Assembly: GCA_900088475.1 (NCBI GenBank)
Contig: FLMG01001402.1
Location: forward strand, 1-41,030
DNA from: Hyphochytrium catenoides
Lineage: Eukaryota; Sar; Hyphochytriomycetes; Hyphochytriales; Hyphochytriaceae
DNA: 41,030 nucleotides
Reading direction: 5' to 3'
Made by a program: the position numbers and the translations under genes. Positions 11,249-21,886 of this stretch are shown in pieces. Position 1 is the stretch's first letter. Each line of letters starts with the position of its first letter. The notes beneath the pieces were generated by a model. It searched no databases. It had not been told where the DNA came from and was given only the letters and a program-made list of their open reading frames with translations.

Positions 11249-12372
11249 ATGTCGGGCCCAAAAGCTAATGGAAGTGACTCTGCGCGGCAAGCGGAACAAC
11301 AGCCCCGGACGGAATCTGGCCGGGCCCGTTCCGTGCATGTGATAGTCAAAGATGCAACTGACCTACTCATAACGGAGTATGGAAGGAAACAGAATCCGTA
11401 TGGTAATTGAGAATAAGTGATACCTACTTTGCTTTATACTAAGCTGATATGTTTATGTGCAGCTGTTCTTAAGCTTGCAGATATTCCAGAAGAGCAATCG
11501 CCTCGTGTCTGGACTGGTCGCGTTCCAAATGGCGGCCAAAATTTCAACTGGACGGAGGAGCACAATAATCATGTCTACCTACATCTTCCGGGAACCTATA
11601 CAGGGCGCCGAAAGCTCATTGTTGAGCTCTGGGACGGCAACCCAGTCAATGATTCCATGATCGGGGTAGGCGAAGCGGATATCACAGATATCGTCTTAGA
11701 CACCACTTCAGGTAAAACGAAGCCCGGAATCTCTTGAGGCTATGGTATTGCACTAACTATGTACCTATAGGCAATCAGAAGGAGGTAGCAGTACACGAAG
11801 TAGGAGTGAACCTATCTCATAGCCGTGGGGCAAGGGATATTCGAGGACGCGTTGACCTATGCGTCTTCACGGGTCCTCCCATGCGACCGCTAGTGTGGAC
11901 ACTTCATCATTACCTGCGGCGCGCTTGGGAAGTCAGAGACGCACTGGCCCTGGCTGTGAATAACTCTAAGGATCAGGCGGTTTCATCGGCCCGTAAAGCA
12001 GCTCTACATTACTGGCACCGCACACCTCTTAGTCGGATGGATCGCAAAGCATTGCTTCTTGTATCACTCGGTGTGACAGCTGTCTTTGCTGGTCTAGGAG
12101 GCCTCGCCCTTTTATTACTTCTGCCTTTGGCAACAATTGGGATCATTACATTTCCTATGTGGATCATGCCTACTCTTGGCATCGCCCTCGTATCCAGTCC
12201 AGTCTGGCTACCATTGATCCTCATCTCCTTTGTCGTAGCGTCAACAGCACTGGGGCTGTTGCTAGTCTTTCACTTGACGAGGCAGCAGTATCGGGCCCTC
12301 GTGATACGAGCATACTGCTCTTTCAGAGAATCCACGATTGGTCAGAGGCTTCTTCTACAGCCCGAGAGATAA
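11249..12372 (+). CDS. C2-domain protein with oleosin-like hydrophobic hairpin
   Basis: Exons 11249-11402, 11463-11711, 11771-12372; both introns phase 1; 334 residues. After a polar N-terminus, residues about 28-170 read as a C2 domain (SVHVIVKDATDLL, then KLIVELWDGN and GVGEADITDIVLD), a fold that binds membranes or proteins, often with Ca2+. A basic helical stretch follows. Residues about 227-305 are an unbroken hydrophobic block of about 75 residues with only short Pro/Gly breaks. It contains SSPVWLPLILISF, which matches the SPxxxP half of the oleosin proline knot, and a Leu/Gly/Ala/Ser-rich helix after it. The C-terminus is short and basic. It could be a lipid-droplet or ER hairpin protein, or a three-helix membrane protein. 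The oleosin link is inference; C2 is secure. Confidence 0.82.
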
Positions 12373-12830
12373 CAAAATGTAGGTATATTTGCCCTTATCC
12401 CTGGTCTGAATATGAAGAACATGGACCATTTTGGAAACTATGGATTATGTGTTGTTATCAGGGGACTAACCATTATCTACTACATCTATATAGCCGTCAC
12501 TATGAGTAGACGCAATCTATAGTGTGCCGGTTAACGGGTTTGTGACACGAATTCTGAGGGCTGGTGGGGCTTCAAGAAGTGTTCCACGTCCCGGTAGTCT
12601 TGGGAAATCTCCAGATACAGGTTGGGCAGCTAGTACATTGATCAAATACGTCTACCACCAGATAGGTTCCAAATACGCTTTTAGAAGGGTAAGAAGGCGG
12701 GTTGTGTCCTTTCAGCAAAAGTGATATTATCTTTAGAAAACTGGTATAGTTGTCATTGAGTGTAGGAGGTTCTTACAATCATATGTCACCTCACGGTGGT
12801 GTGACATGAAATAGAAGCTTCCAAGTCCCT
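12373..12830. other. Convergent intergenic spacer
   Basis: About 460 bases between converging stop codons. It includes an imperfect inverted repeat near 12785-12807 (TGTCAC...GTGACA). Short open frames have no recognisable product. Presumably the 3' UTRs of both genes. Confidence 0.35.
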
Positions 12831-14114
12831 TTAGTTAGGGAAGACCTCTAGGTACTGTTGAGCGATCTTCTTGAGAACGATGCCCATTCTGTAGCCCCCT
12901 AGCGCCACTCGGTTCCTGAGAATTGCCTTCATATTGTTGATGTAGGAGAGAGGCGGACATTCCAGAGTCTTGTTGGCATTGAGCTCAAACTTTATGTCTG
13001 AACGATATACGTTCTCAATGGCGAGAGCCATAGATTCGTTGATAATCCTGTCAAAGATCTTTTCTGAACCAATGTAGCTGGCAAACTGATTGAAGCTCAT
13101 GTCTTCGGCTTTGGCAAGATTCAAGCTGTCTACAATGGATTCGCTGGCAAGAAGTGACGAAGCGTTGCCACGCACCATTTCTAACACCTGCTCAAGTCCG
13201 TGGCCCACAGGAGACCAGTTGTACGTCATAGTGCCACCCACGGAGTCAGTGAGTTTGTGGAGGTTGTCCACTCCCGAGGGAAGTCCCGGGCATGACGGAG
13301 GCAACCGCCACAGGTTACATCCTTGGTCACCTCTTGGGTATACGGAGCTGAAGGAGGAGACAGAGTGGCATGGGTTGTGGATATCTCCCATGATGTGGAT
13401 GAGCATACGAAGCTGAAAGTTCCATGCCCATTTGGACTTGGAAGTTCTGAAGCTGTTAACAATACCAGATAGTGCCTTAGCTGCATGTGCCTCTTCACCT
13501 AGAGCATTAATCTGGTTAGGAGGGATCTTTGTTGTGTCGTAACCGTTGAGCCCGAAGGCAGTACTGGTGAAGTGGAAGACGGACAGAAAGCTGACAGAAG
13601 GGGTGCTCGGGTCCGGGCAGAACGGTGCAAGAGTGTTACACTTGATAAGATCTGGCCAGATAGCGGCGCCTGGTGCTGTACTGGTGCCTGGAAAATCGTC
13701 TTCCCATGGAGCCAATATTTTTTCAATGGTTGCCGCCTCCAGCTTTGCGCTCTGGAGCCTCCTAACTGTAGGTAGGTCCTTCTTCTCCTCCTTGTCAAAG
13801 TCTTCATAGTCCTGATCACAGTTGCTATCGCCATCAGCTGGGGGTGCAGGTGTGGCAGGAGTTGGGGCAGCAGTTGGGGCGATTGTAGGGGCTACTGTTT
13901 CTGGTGCTGGGGTAGGTGTTGGAGTTGGAGCTCCAGTAGGAGCCGGAGAGGTGATTGCAGGTGGCTCAGGAGTTAGCGGCAGAGGAGCAATGACTCCATT
14001 CAGATAGTCTACGGCAATCTGTGCAGTTACCATGTGACCTGCATCCCACCATGCTTGGACGGAATGAGTGCAGGACGCTGCCACGATGGCCACTGCCAGT
14101 GCCGTGACCTTCAT
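12831..14114 (-). CDS. Secreted P1/S1-type nuclease with Pro/Thr-rich insert
   Basis: Single exon, 427 residues. Signal peptide 1-21 ends VQA, leaving Trp22 as mature N-terminus. In P1/S1 nucleases that Trp amine binds zinc, and the spacing to His27 (WWDAGH) fits. The other expected zinc ligands are all visible: D155 (IWPDLI), H181 (VFHF), H240 and D244 (HIMGDIHNPCH), H250, H286 and D290 (NLHKLTD). These enzymes cleave single-stranded DNA and RNA with three zinc ions. Residues 43-95 are an insert of Pro/Thr/Ala repeats (APTPTPTPAP) followed by an acidic stretch, making the protein longer than the usual 270-300 residues. The usual NLHxxWD Trp is Thr here. Likely role: extracellular or vacuolar nutrient scavenging. 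Confidence 0.93.
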   Translation of the reverse strand: MKVTALAVAIVAASCTHSVQAWWDAGHMVTAQIAVDYLNGVIAPLPLTPEPPAITSPAPTGAPTPTPTPAPETVAPTIAPTAAPTPATPAPPADGDSNCDQDYEDFDKEEKKDLPTVRRLQSAKLEAATIEKILAPWEDDFPGTSTAPGAAIWPDLIKCNTLAPFCPDPSTPSVSFLSVFHFTSTAFGLNGYDTTKIPPNQINALGEEAHAAKALSGIVNSFRTSKSKWAWNFQLRMLIHIMGDIHNPCHSVSSFSSVYPRGDQGCNLWRLPPSCPGLPSGVDNLHKLTDSVGGTMTYNWSPVGHGLEQVLEMVRGNASSLLASESIVDSLNLAKAEDMSFNQFASYIGSEKIFDRIINESMALAIENVYRSDIKFELNANKTLECPPLSYINNMKAILRNRVALGGYRMGIVLKKIAQQYLEVFPN

Positions 14115-15582
14115 TGCTGGTTTGAACTATAAGCTTGCGTATACAGCTGATGCACAAGGAAGAAACTACAACTCTGGCAGTCTGGAGGTCTGCTGCAACG
14201 CTGCTGTGGAGAGCCAGACACAGAGGGATAGTGAAATGGTGTGATGTCGTTCAAGTGGTAGATGGAAGCACACCTCCAGCGATGCATTTCAACTCTGCCC
14301 AGACTCCTATTCTTGACTAGTGATACGCAAAGTAAGACTTACTACTAGGAACTTTTCAGCGCTCGGATAACTTCCCCTAGGGACACACTTTCTACGGAAG
14401 CAGCCTCGGCCATGCTCCTTTGACCAGCAACAGACATCTTCCCCTCAATGAGCAGTACTGGTGGAGCAAACAGGCCCATCATCGGACATGCAGGGATGGA
14501 CTGCAAACAGCGGCACCATCATCCTAAGCCCAGGCCTGCATCCTCACATCGCTCAACAGATTCATGCAGGTTGCCCTTTTATCAACCGTCAGAACGCTTG
14601 CTTGCTGTGAGAGAACGAATCTGGCACTTCCAGAATAAACTTTCATTTCGCATCTTGAACCGCCAAAAACCTAAAGGATCCAGAATAATATGCGAGGAAT
14701 GGGGATATAATCTGTTCAGATGACCGCTCTATCTGGAATCTCCTCTGGTCGGACTGAGGCCTGTCTCATATAACCTGCAAAGCCTCTTTCTTATTCACAG
14801 ATAGAACATACTTCTATATGAGCAGAATTGCAAGTGAAGTCTTCTCTTTGTGAAGCAAGAACTACTTTGTGTACAGAGCTTGGTCATAACAAGAACCAAC
14901 ACCCTCAATCTAAATGAAGCCCACAAAAGCTAGTGTTGTTCAGGATAAAGTTCACAGCAGAATCTCCAAGAACATCGAAAACTGACATAAATACCCAAAC
15001 TTAAGCGAGAGCCGAATATAGGCCGATTTTGACTCCAAGCCTTCCTAAGGTAAGGAGAGGAGAGTCCTAGGAAAGGAATTATAAAAGGAGACAAGGAGAC
15101 TGACCATGAATAACGTTCCTAGCGGCCGCAAATAGCGTTGCCCTTGCCGAGTAAGGTTATTAGGAACAACATGGCTTATTTCTGGGAAGAAGTAGGTGCA
15201 GTAGATGTTGGCGATACTGTATCATCTCATCAATAAGCCAGGTCTCCAAATTACCGATAGAATTTCTAATAAACACTTGGGACTACTACAAGGGAAGGAG
15301 TTGAGCATACTTCTCAAGGGTAATTGCTGTCTGCACAACCAGGCGCCATCACCAGCCAGTTCGTTATCTGGGCGGTTCAACATGGCTGATGAGTTGCTTC
15401 GTGCCCAAAACTTGACTGAAGTTCATTGAAGGCTTTATAGATAGATGCTTTGATGTTATACTAATACTCTAACTAACTAATGATTGAGCAAGTAATAATA
15501 AGGACATCAAGAGATGATGCTGATTGAACTGGAAAGGACCCAAAGGTGATGGGAAAAGATCATTGATCTTGGTCCGCGTTCT

Positions 15583-15616
15583 CTCCTCGCTCTGCTTTTC
15601 TCCTCGCTCTGCTTTT
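15583..15616. repeat. 17-bp tandem duplication
   Basis: The unit CTCCTCGCTCTGCTTTT occurs twice head to tail at 15583-15599 and 15600-15616 without mismatch. Confidence 0.9.
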
Positions 15617-16481
15617 CCTTACAAGAAGTGGAACGCCTACTTTCTTAGTACTGTCGGCAGTCACCATGCAGTAGCTCTGTGGTTCTTCCCTGGCCCCACC
15701 AAATTGTAGGAAGATGTTGTTGACCTGCGTAGAGAAAAAAAGGGGCCAAGAAGAGGAGTCCCGTCTTTGTGTCTCTTCATCCAACAAGGACCATTTTCTT
15801 TGTGAGTGCAGTCTTGGTCTGAACATTACTATAAAGAGTTCCTGCAGAAGATAGAGGGTGGCACACTTCTCATTCGAGAGATACAACAAGGAAGATGACA
15901 ACCGGCACAAATAATGTAGAAGAAATGGTTGCCTAGCTTCTGGGCTGCTGGTGTTTGTCAGTGTAGTAAGGCATTCCTAGCTTCTTTGCAGTAATTTCTT
16001 GCCATCCATTCTTCCGGGCATTCCTGTGAGGACTGGGCAGTAGTGATGATTGATGATGACAACCCTTTGATGGATGCCAGGAGTGGAAGTCTCCTGCTGC
16101 GACATGCGATCTTGATGTGTAGTTGAGCTAATCGAGGATCGAGGATGGTTACCAAGGGCAAGCAACATGTCGTAGCTTCATCAGAAATAGATTTCAGCTC
16201 TATTTACATTGTTTCACAACGGCCGGAGTCGATCTGAATGATGGCGGTCACACGTACACCACTTCTAGATGAATGATTGAGGAGGCCAAAGCAGCGGCAA
16301 AAACGAATAAAGCTCTTCAGAGCAATGGATGATGAAGATCATAACGTCGGACCAACCTTCGTGGTGCCTGTCAGGTGGATAATGGCAGATAATGGAAGAT
16401 CTACTTGCAACAAGGGCGTAGTGATTAAGCGAGCACCATCATGCACTGTGGGCCATGCCCTGTTGTTTCAATTGTTTCCAC

Positions 16482-16498
16482 CATCATCATCATCATTC
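16482..16498. repeat. (CAT)n microsatellite
   Basis: A short run of CAT triplets inside non-coding sequence, flanked by CACCAC and TTCTTC. Confidence 0.8.
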
Positions 16499-16769
16499 TT
16501 CGACACCTTGGATAATAAATCGTAATATCCTACTGAATTGCAGGTGCAAGAGATCATCAGATAATCTTGTTAGCTTGTTAGGCTCTCAGCTAATAAGCCA
16601 ACCACGCACCATCACCCGGGTTAATTCTTGCTATTCCTTCTTCACTTTATTGCTTCCCCCTGTTGTTTGTTCGTTGCTGTGGCTGCCTGCTGCTGCTTTT
16701 TTCCCTACGTTGATGAAAAGAAAGTTCAAGCAGAATCCCCATGGCATAGAACTACAAGTATCGTACAAG

Positions 16770-16910
16770 TTCTGTTACTGATCCAGGGTTTACAAGTACA
16801 AGTACATGTTGTACTTGTGATTCGAGTACATTGTAACCAAAGATTACCTGTACAAAAGTACCTATTCTGAGTATTCCTTTGACAGGTTAAGTATCAAGTA
16901 CCGTACCTAT
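16770..16910. repeat. GTAC-rich stretch with hairpin
   Basis: The palindrome GTAC and close variants recur (CGTACAAG, AAGTACAAGTACATG, TTGTACTTG, GAGTACATT, CTGTACAAAAGTACC, AAGTACCGTACC). One perfect inverted repeat has arms ACAAGTACA (16798-16806) and TGTACTTGT (16810-16818) around a 3-base loop. It could be a cruciform or a cluster of factor-binding sites; no known element is recognised. Confidence 0.7.
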
Positions 16911-17394
16911 TGGATGGTGATTACCTACAAAACTCTTAAGAACTATTTGACCCCTCGAGTCAAGGCGCCGCTGTCATTTGACAGCCTGTTTTAGCTCTGT
17001 GTCCCTTTACTAGAGATGCCTCTTGGAAGAGATCAGTTACATGCACCTAAACGCCACGATATGGCGCTCAGAATAACCCTTGGCTTGCCTCGCTGCCTCT
17101 CGCTACTAGTGAAGACTCACTGCTGGCTCTCCAGCTCAACCGGCGACCACCGGCATTCTTCATGTTCTCTGTTCGCTGTTCACTCTTTTCCTCCACTATT
17201 AGAGTACAGTGACCTATTACTGTGGACCATCTCGTTTATGGCAGATGCATGTACCTCTGTGGTGAAGCCATCATGGTTTCTTCATGCATTCCCGTCGTCG
17301 GCACCCAGTAGAATGAGTTAGCTTGTCATACAAGCTGTCACCTGTACCCAAGCTTAGAAGCTGGTTCTCTTCCGTCTACTTACCTAAAGTATCG

Positions 17395-18279
17395 ATGGAG
17401 GGCTATTTGATCATCCTGAAGGATGCGGAACGCAAAATACACTTTCCTGTGGTCCGTTATTTCAAGTTTGTGGACGGAACCCTGGTCTATTATGCAAGCC
17501 GAACAACCAAGGACCGTTTAGGGCAGGTCGACCTCACTGGCCATAAGGTGGCCATTCGGAAGGTACATGACCAAGAAGACACGACAGTCGCAAGTTTCCC
17601 TTCTCAGTTCCGAATAGACACCCAGCCCGCGAGCTGTGGACGTGGAGGCAGGAGCCATCGTGGAGCTCTCTCGATGAAGCTTCTCCTTAGTGCATCATCA
17701 GATGAAGTAAAAGATGAGTGGTGCAGGGCCTTAAAAGGCTGGAGAAGGCGATTCTGGGCTGAGAGCTACGTTATCTCTGGGCACGGGATGCTTGAGTCTA
17801 TGGTGCTTCTAAAAATGACTCGCCGCTGCTGGAGAGGTCCTTTGACAGAGGCCGTGGAAAACACAAGGCAAATCAAAAGCAATCATATACTGGGAGAGCC
17901 CAAGGAGAGTGAACGTAGGCCACGGGATGTTTGCGAGATGGTGAAGGGTGTCCTTGGAGTCAGCACTCCATCTTCCAATCGTGCTTGTGGCCCGTCAAGT
18001 GTAGCATCGTCACTGGATAGCTTTACCTCCGGAGAGGACGGACTGAGTTGTGCCTCGAGCCACGAGTCAGATACATTCCAAGAATGCATGTCGATTGCCA
18101 CACCTGCAACCTCCATGGAAGAGGGTAGTTCGGACACATGCTGTGTCGAAACAGTAAGTCCAGAGATGTCAGCCATTCCGACCTCAAAGAAACATCAACC
18201 TGTCACATATCGGGAGCAGGAACCTTTATCTTCTTCAGGCAGACGCTCCTCGTCTAACTCTGCGCCTCCTGTGGCGTGA
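17395..18279 (+). CDS. PH-domain protein
   Basis: Single exon, 294 residues from ATG 17395 to TGA. The frame stays open upstream to about 17323 but has no earlier ATG, and the PH domain begins right at this Met. Residues 1-115 form a pleckstrin-homology domain: MEGYLIIL strand, basic VVRYFKF, LVYYASR, GQVDLTGHK, and a C-terminal helix with the invariant Trp (DEVKDEWCRALKGW). PH domains bind phosphoinositides or proteins at membranes. The rest (about 130-294) is Ser/Thr-rich and looks disordered, with many possible phosphorylation sites. No second domain was found. A second PH gene lies 1.3 kb downstream on the same strand. Confidence 0.82.
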   Translation: MEGYLIILKDAERKIHFPVVRYFKFVDGTLVYYASRTTKDRLGQVDLTGHKVAIRKVHDQEDTTVASFPSQFRIDTQPASCGRGGRSHRGALSMKLLLSASSDEVKDEWCRALKGWRRRFWAESYVISGHGMLESMVLLKMTRRCWRGPLTEAVENTRQIKSNHILGEPKESERRPRDVCEMVKGVLGVSTPSSNRACGPSSVASSLDSFTSGEDGLSCASSHESDTFQECMSIATPATSMEEGSSDTCCVETVSPEMSAIPTSKKHQPVTYREQEPLSSSGRRSSSNSAPPVA

Positions 18280-19616
18280 TTAGCCATCTGCTGTCGCACA
18301 TCATGCGCATGCGAGTAGATGCATATAAAAAACCCCAACCCTACTTAGATTGCCTGGACGTATACTTATTGTTCAGCAGAAACGGAAGATGCAAGACTCC
18401 TATCTAAGGTCTTGGCAGGCAGCACCGATACCAACTCTATGTTGTTGACGCTGTGTCATCCACCCCGACAAAACGGGGCTTCAATACCCCGAGCGGACGT
18501 ATGAAGGGAGGCCAACGCCCATCTACTAGAGCACTGCATACCGCTTCACGCCATGCTATCATGAAGCGGCCTATCCCGTCATGCTTATGTGTCGTACAGT
18601 ACGAGTAAATTAGAGGAATAAGGCAGTTCTGTTAGTCAAACAAAAAATCAAAGCCATCGCTTGCTTGGTTCTTTTCGCAGTGACTACACCTACCGCCCGT
18701 CTTACAGAATGGGCAATATCAGTTTTTTAGAATAGTACGATTGGCTGTCCAGAATAAACAAGCTGAGCCATTTCAGAGGATGACAGAGCATCAGCAGTCA
18801 CAATGATCAAGGCTGGTATTTTTCGACCTCACAATTCTTTCGCGATAGGGGTGCGGCGCGAGAGAGCTTATCTTCTCCCTTTGCCCACAGCCCTCACTGG
18901 CGCAAGCATCAGACAGCAGGTAGTGCTCTGAGAGAACGAGACAATTCCTAGCCATCCCAGTGACGACTGTTGGGTCTGCTGTTGCCTCATCAATGAGAAT
19001 GTTGAAGATCATCAGCGTCTATCAACCCCAACACAAATGGGTCCAGGCTTCTGACATCAATAGTTCTTCAACTGAAACCTTCAAAACCTTTCAGCTCAGG
19101 TCCAGTAATAAAGCTACGGTAATCAGGTGGGATAGTTTCCGAAGGTTTCAGTGATACGGTAATATTCGGTCCGTACTTTTCTGATGACAGTCCACACCTC
19201 GCTGGACTTCTAGTTCTATCATAAGCCCAGACAGTAGGGTTCTCATCGCCGCTTCGCTACTTTTCTTCTTCTCCGTACCTGATGTGGCTCGCTAGCAGCT
19301 TGGGCAGGAAATAGATTCTATGCATGCCTGCCGCTGCCCCACGCTCATGCTTCATTCGGGCAAGAAGTTGATACAGTCTGAGCCTAGGAAGTAGTAAGTG
19401 GTCTTTCGCAGGCGACGGGTTTTGGAAGGCAAATGCAACAGTGGGCCTCTTTTGGACTGTGTTCGCTTCTGTTAGGTCAAGGTTGGAAGTGCACGTGATC
19501 GGTGTATTAGAGTTTCCCATCTTCGCCCCCAATCTGTCACAGTCTTCCTATCACACTTGAGGCTGCGACGAGTAGTTTGATATAGAAATGAAGACCTAAC
19601 GGGCTTCGAGCTAACG
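18280..19616. other. Intergenic region between two PH genes
   Basis: About 1.3 kb with only short open frames (up to about 90 codons) and no domain signal. It should contain the 3' UTR of the upstream PH gene and the promoter of the next. No repeat stands out. Confidence 0.4.
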
Positions 19617-20995
19617 ATGTTTCTCAGTGTCGACGAAACGAAAATAAAGGTCAGTGGCTTGCTTGCTCGTGTAGACCAGCAAGACCTGGTTCATAAGAAG
19701 CTAATCTTCTCCTGTCAGGTCCAAGGCTTACCACCTCCAAGGGCAAACCTGCTACGTCAACTGTGCACCAAGTCGGGCTATCTGCAAGTGCAGGAAGCAG
19801 GCTCTAAAGCTTGGAAAAGTCGCTATGTTGTGGTCAAGCCCACAACCTTCGTTTACTTCTTTGAGTCAGAACGCGACACAGAGCCTAAAGGCATTGTAGA
19901 CTTGGAATATTACACGAAGGTAGAGTATTTGGGCTCCGAAGATGGAGAGGTTTCTCCAGAGACGATATTCCGCATGGCCCCAGAGGATAAGTTGGCAGCA
20001 GCCGGTCTGCGGTCTTATCTCTTTGACTTGGAGCCAACTGCTGGCAGCGGTAGTCCCGAAGAGCGGTCTAAAGAAAGAAATCGCTGGATACGTTGCCTAC
20101 AGTCACATAGATATGATGTCCTACTCCAGCAGCGAGAGACATTGCTAAGAGGCTTGGGAGATCGCAGAAACTGGAAGGATAAACACCTTCTAGACCGAGA
20201 CCGAAGCCGCAGTGCACTAAGCTACGTTAATAGAGTCGACCCTCAGCGGCAGCTCAGTCGAACAAGCAGCATAGAAGAATATTTACCCATAGCAAGAGAA
20301 TCGTTAGGACATCTAATGGAGGTTCTGGAGCTCCTCCAATTGGGGTCCTGGCAGTCCCATTACCTCTCACCGGAAGACATGGATCAAAGCCAAGTCATGT
20401 ATACTCTAAAGTCAAGCTCTAGCAAAATAGTCGGAACCGTGCGGCAACAAGTCGCAGACTTGGCAGCACTGCGTCTAGAGCTCCAAGCGCTGAACATGGA
20501 GAAGTCTTCCCTATCCCAAGAGCATAAAGCCACAGAGACGAAGCTTGAAGAAAGTATGAAGCTGATTAAGGAGCTACAAGAGGAAAATAAGCGATTAGCT
20601 GAGCAGAATGCCCATCTCGAGCAGAGCCGGGCTCAGCTCTTGAACGAAGTAAGAGAGGTGAAGGGTCTAAGCCCTATCACTGAACATAAAGCCACGACAG
20701 GCAAATGGGACAAAGGGACCTCAGGGTCTGAGGGCCCATTTCGTGAAAGAAGTCTACGGCCTGCTCCACGCCGAGGTCAGTATATTTCTTCGTTGTAAGA
20801 CAGTCTTAAACCTCCTTCGTTTTCCCTTTAACCCGGGTAACCTCTGCAGGTGACTATGAGAGCAAAAGAGACGAAGAGCAAAACCCGGGCCCAAAGCAGG
20901 GGTCAAAGTGGGGCGAGGTACTCAACGGAGTGATGGAGGTGGCAGGCAGAGCGCGCGGGAAAAGCACGGAACGGACTAACGGCAGCAAGCGTTAA
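19617..20995 (+). CDS. PH-domain and coiled-coil protein
   Basis: Exons 19617-20775 and 20850-20995; the joining intron is phase 1 (GTCAGT...CTGCAG). Residues about 51-168 form a PH domain: SGYLQVQEAG, WKSRYVVV, FVYFFES, KGIVDLEYY and a final helix with Trp (RNRWIRCLQSH). Basic, Ser-rich sequence follows (DRDRSRSALS, RQLSRTSS). Residues about 265-345 are a clear heptad coiled coil (LQALNMEKSSLSQEHKATET, LKELQEENKRL-type runs). The C-terminus is basic and disordered. It is likely a membrane-recruited scaffold or oligomer. Bases 19650-19718 have donor and acceptor signals and are a multiple of three, so an in-frame optional intron may remove 23 residues before the PH domain. Confidence 0.82.
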
Positions 20996-21262
20996 GTTCA
21001 TTCCAAGGATTTTCCTCAAGCTAAGACGTAGTCACTTGAGGAGAGGCAGATACGCTGGGTGACGGTTTGAGGCATTGGGCCTCATTGCATACACTATACT
21101 ATTAGAGAGAGAGTTGTTACCATTCTTCTGTACCATACTCTATAGATAACGCCATCGTATGGACGTGGCTTACATGCAATAACACCAAAAGCTGCGCTAG
21201 ACAAAGGCACCCCAGCAATGTGCCTCTTGGTTTTGCGATGCCGCCGCTAGGGTACTGACCCT

Positions 21263-21886
21263 TCAGGATGAGATGGAAAGCCAGGGGTGCTGGGTTCTGA
21301 CCCTCCTTCGTTCTTCTTCTGAAAAGTCGTTGTCGACTCCAAACATTTGACAAATCGCATTTGGTGACCTTCCCGCTAGTAGTGTGGCCAGCTTAGCGCA
21401 CACTGCGTTGTTGAGATATGTGAACCCAATTGCTTCAGCTATGGCAGCAAGCTCTAGAAGCTCCTCTGCTTCCATATCAAGAAACTTCACCATCCAGGGG
21501 GACATAGTCTTTTCCAAATTAGGACTCTGTAGAGGCCTAATAGCGATCACTTGTTGGAGGGCAGGGCTTGGTGAATCCGGGGATGCCTCACACTCATAAA
21601 CAAGCCTTCCTTCTCGTAGAAATGCTAGCACTCTCCCTAGCATGCGGCTTGACATCAGAGGAACAGCAACCACCATTGCCTTTTGCTCCTCAAGTTTTGG
21701 GTCGCTCAAAATGGCATCCCCACGCCCTGTTTGCGCACGCGCAAGCTGCAGGAGTTCTGGCGCAGTGCACCCTAGCACCTTGCTGCCTTCTTGCAGTGTC
21801 GAAGCGAATCGTTGCCCGTCGTTAGCTACCAGTGTTAACACTATCTGGTACTGTTCACCTTTCAACTTCTGTCGCGTCTCCTGCAT
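21263..21886 (-). CDS. Skp1-like protein (divergent SCF ubiquitin-ligase adaptor)
   Basis: Single exon, 207 residues from ATG 21886; the frame is open a little further upstream, so an extra 5' exon is possible. The last 70 residues match the Skp1 dimerisation/F-box-binding domain: EFLELAAIAEAIGF-like helix (EELLELAAIAEAIGFTYLNN), LAGRSPNAICQMFGVDNDFS, EEERRRVRTQHPW, corresponding to the Skp1 pattern KxPEEIRxxFNIxNDFTxEEExxVRxxNxW. The N-terminal half resembles a BTB/POZ fold (IVLTLVANDGQRFASTLQEG) but is longer and more diverged than the 160-residue canonical protein. Skp1 links cullin-1 to F-box proteins. It may be a lineage-specific paralog rather than the housekeeping copy. Confidence 0.8.
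   Translation of the reverse strand: MQETRQKLKGEQYQIVLTLVANDGQRFASTLQEGSKVLGCTAPELLQLARAQTGRGDAILSDPKLEEQKAMVVAVPLMSSRMLGRVLAFLREGRLVYECEASPDSPSPALQQVIAIRPLQSPNLEKTMSPWMVKFLDMEAEELLELAAIAEAIGFTYLNNAVCAKLATLLAGRSPNAICQMFGVDNDFSEEERRRVRTQHPWLSISS

Larger units (their letters stand above)
14115..17394. other. Gene-poor region of 3.3 kb
   Basis: Only short open frames, the longest about 115 codons (15560-15910 minus), none with recognisable domains or consistent splice links. It contains a 17-bp tandem duplication (15583-15616), a CAT microsatellite (16482-16498) and a GTAC-rich stretch with a hairpin (about 16770-16910). The last few hundred bases should hold the promoter of the first PH gene. 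Confidence 0.4.
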
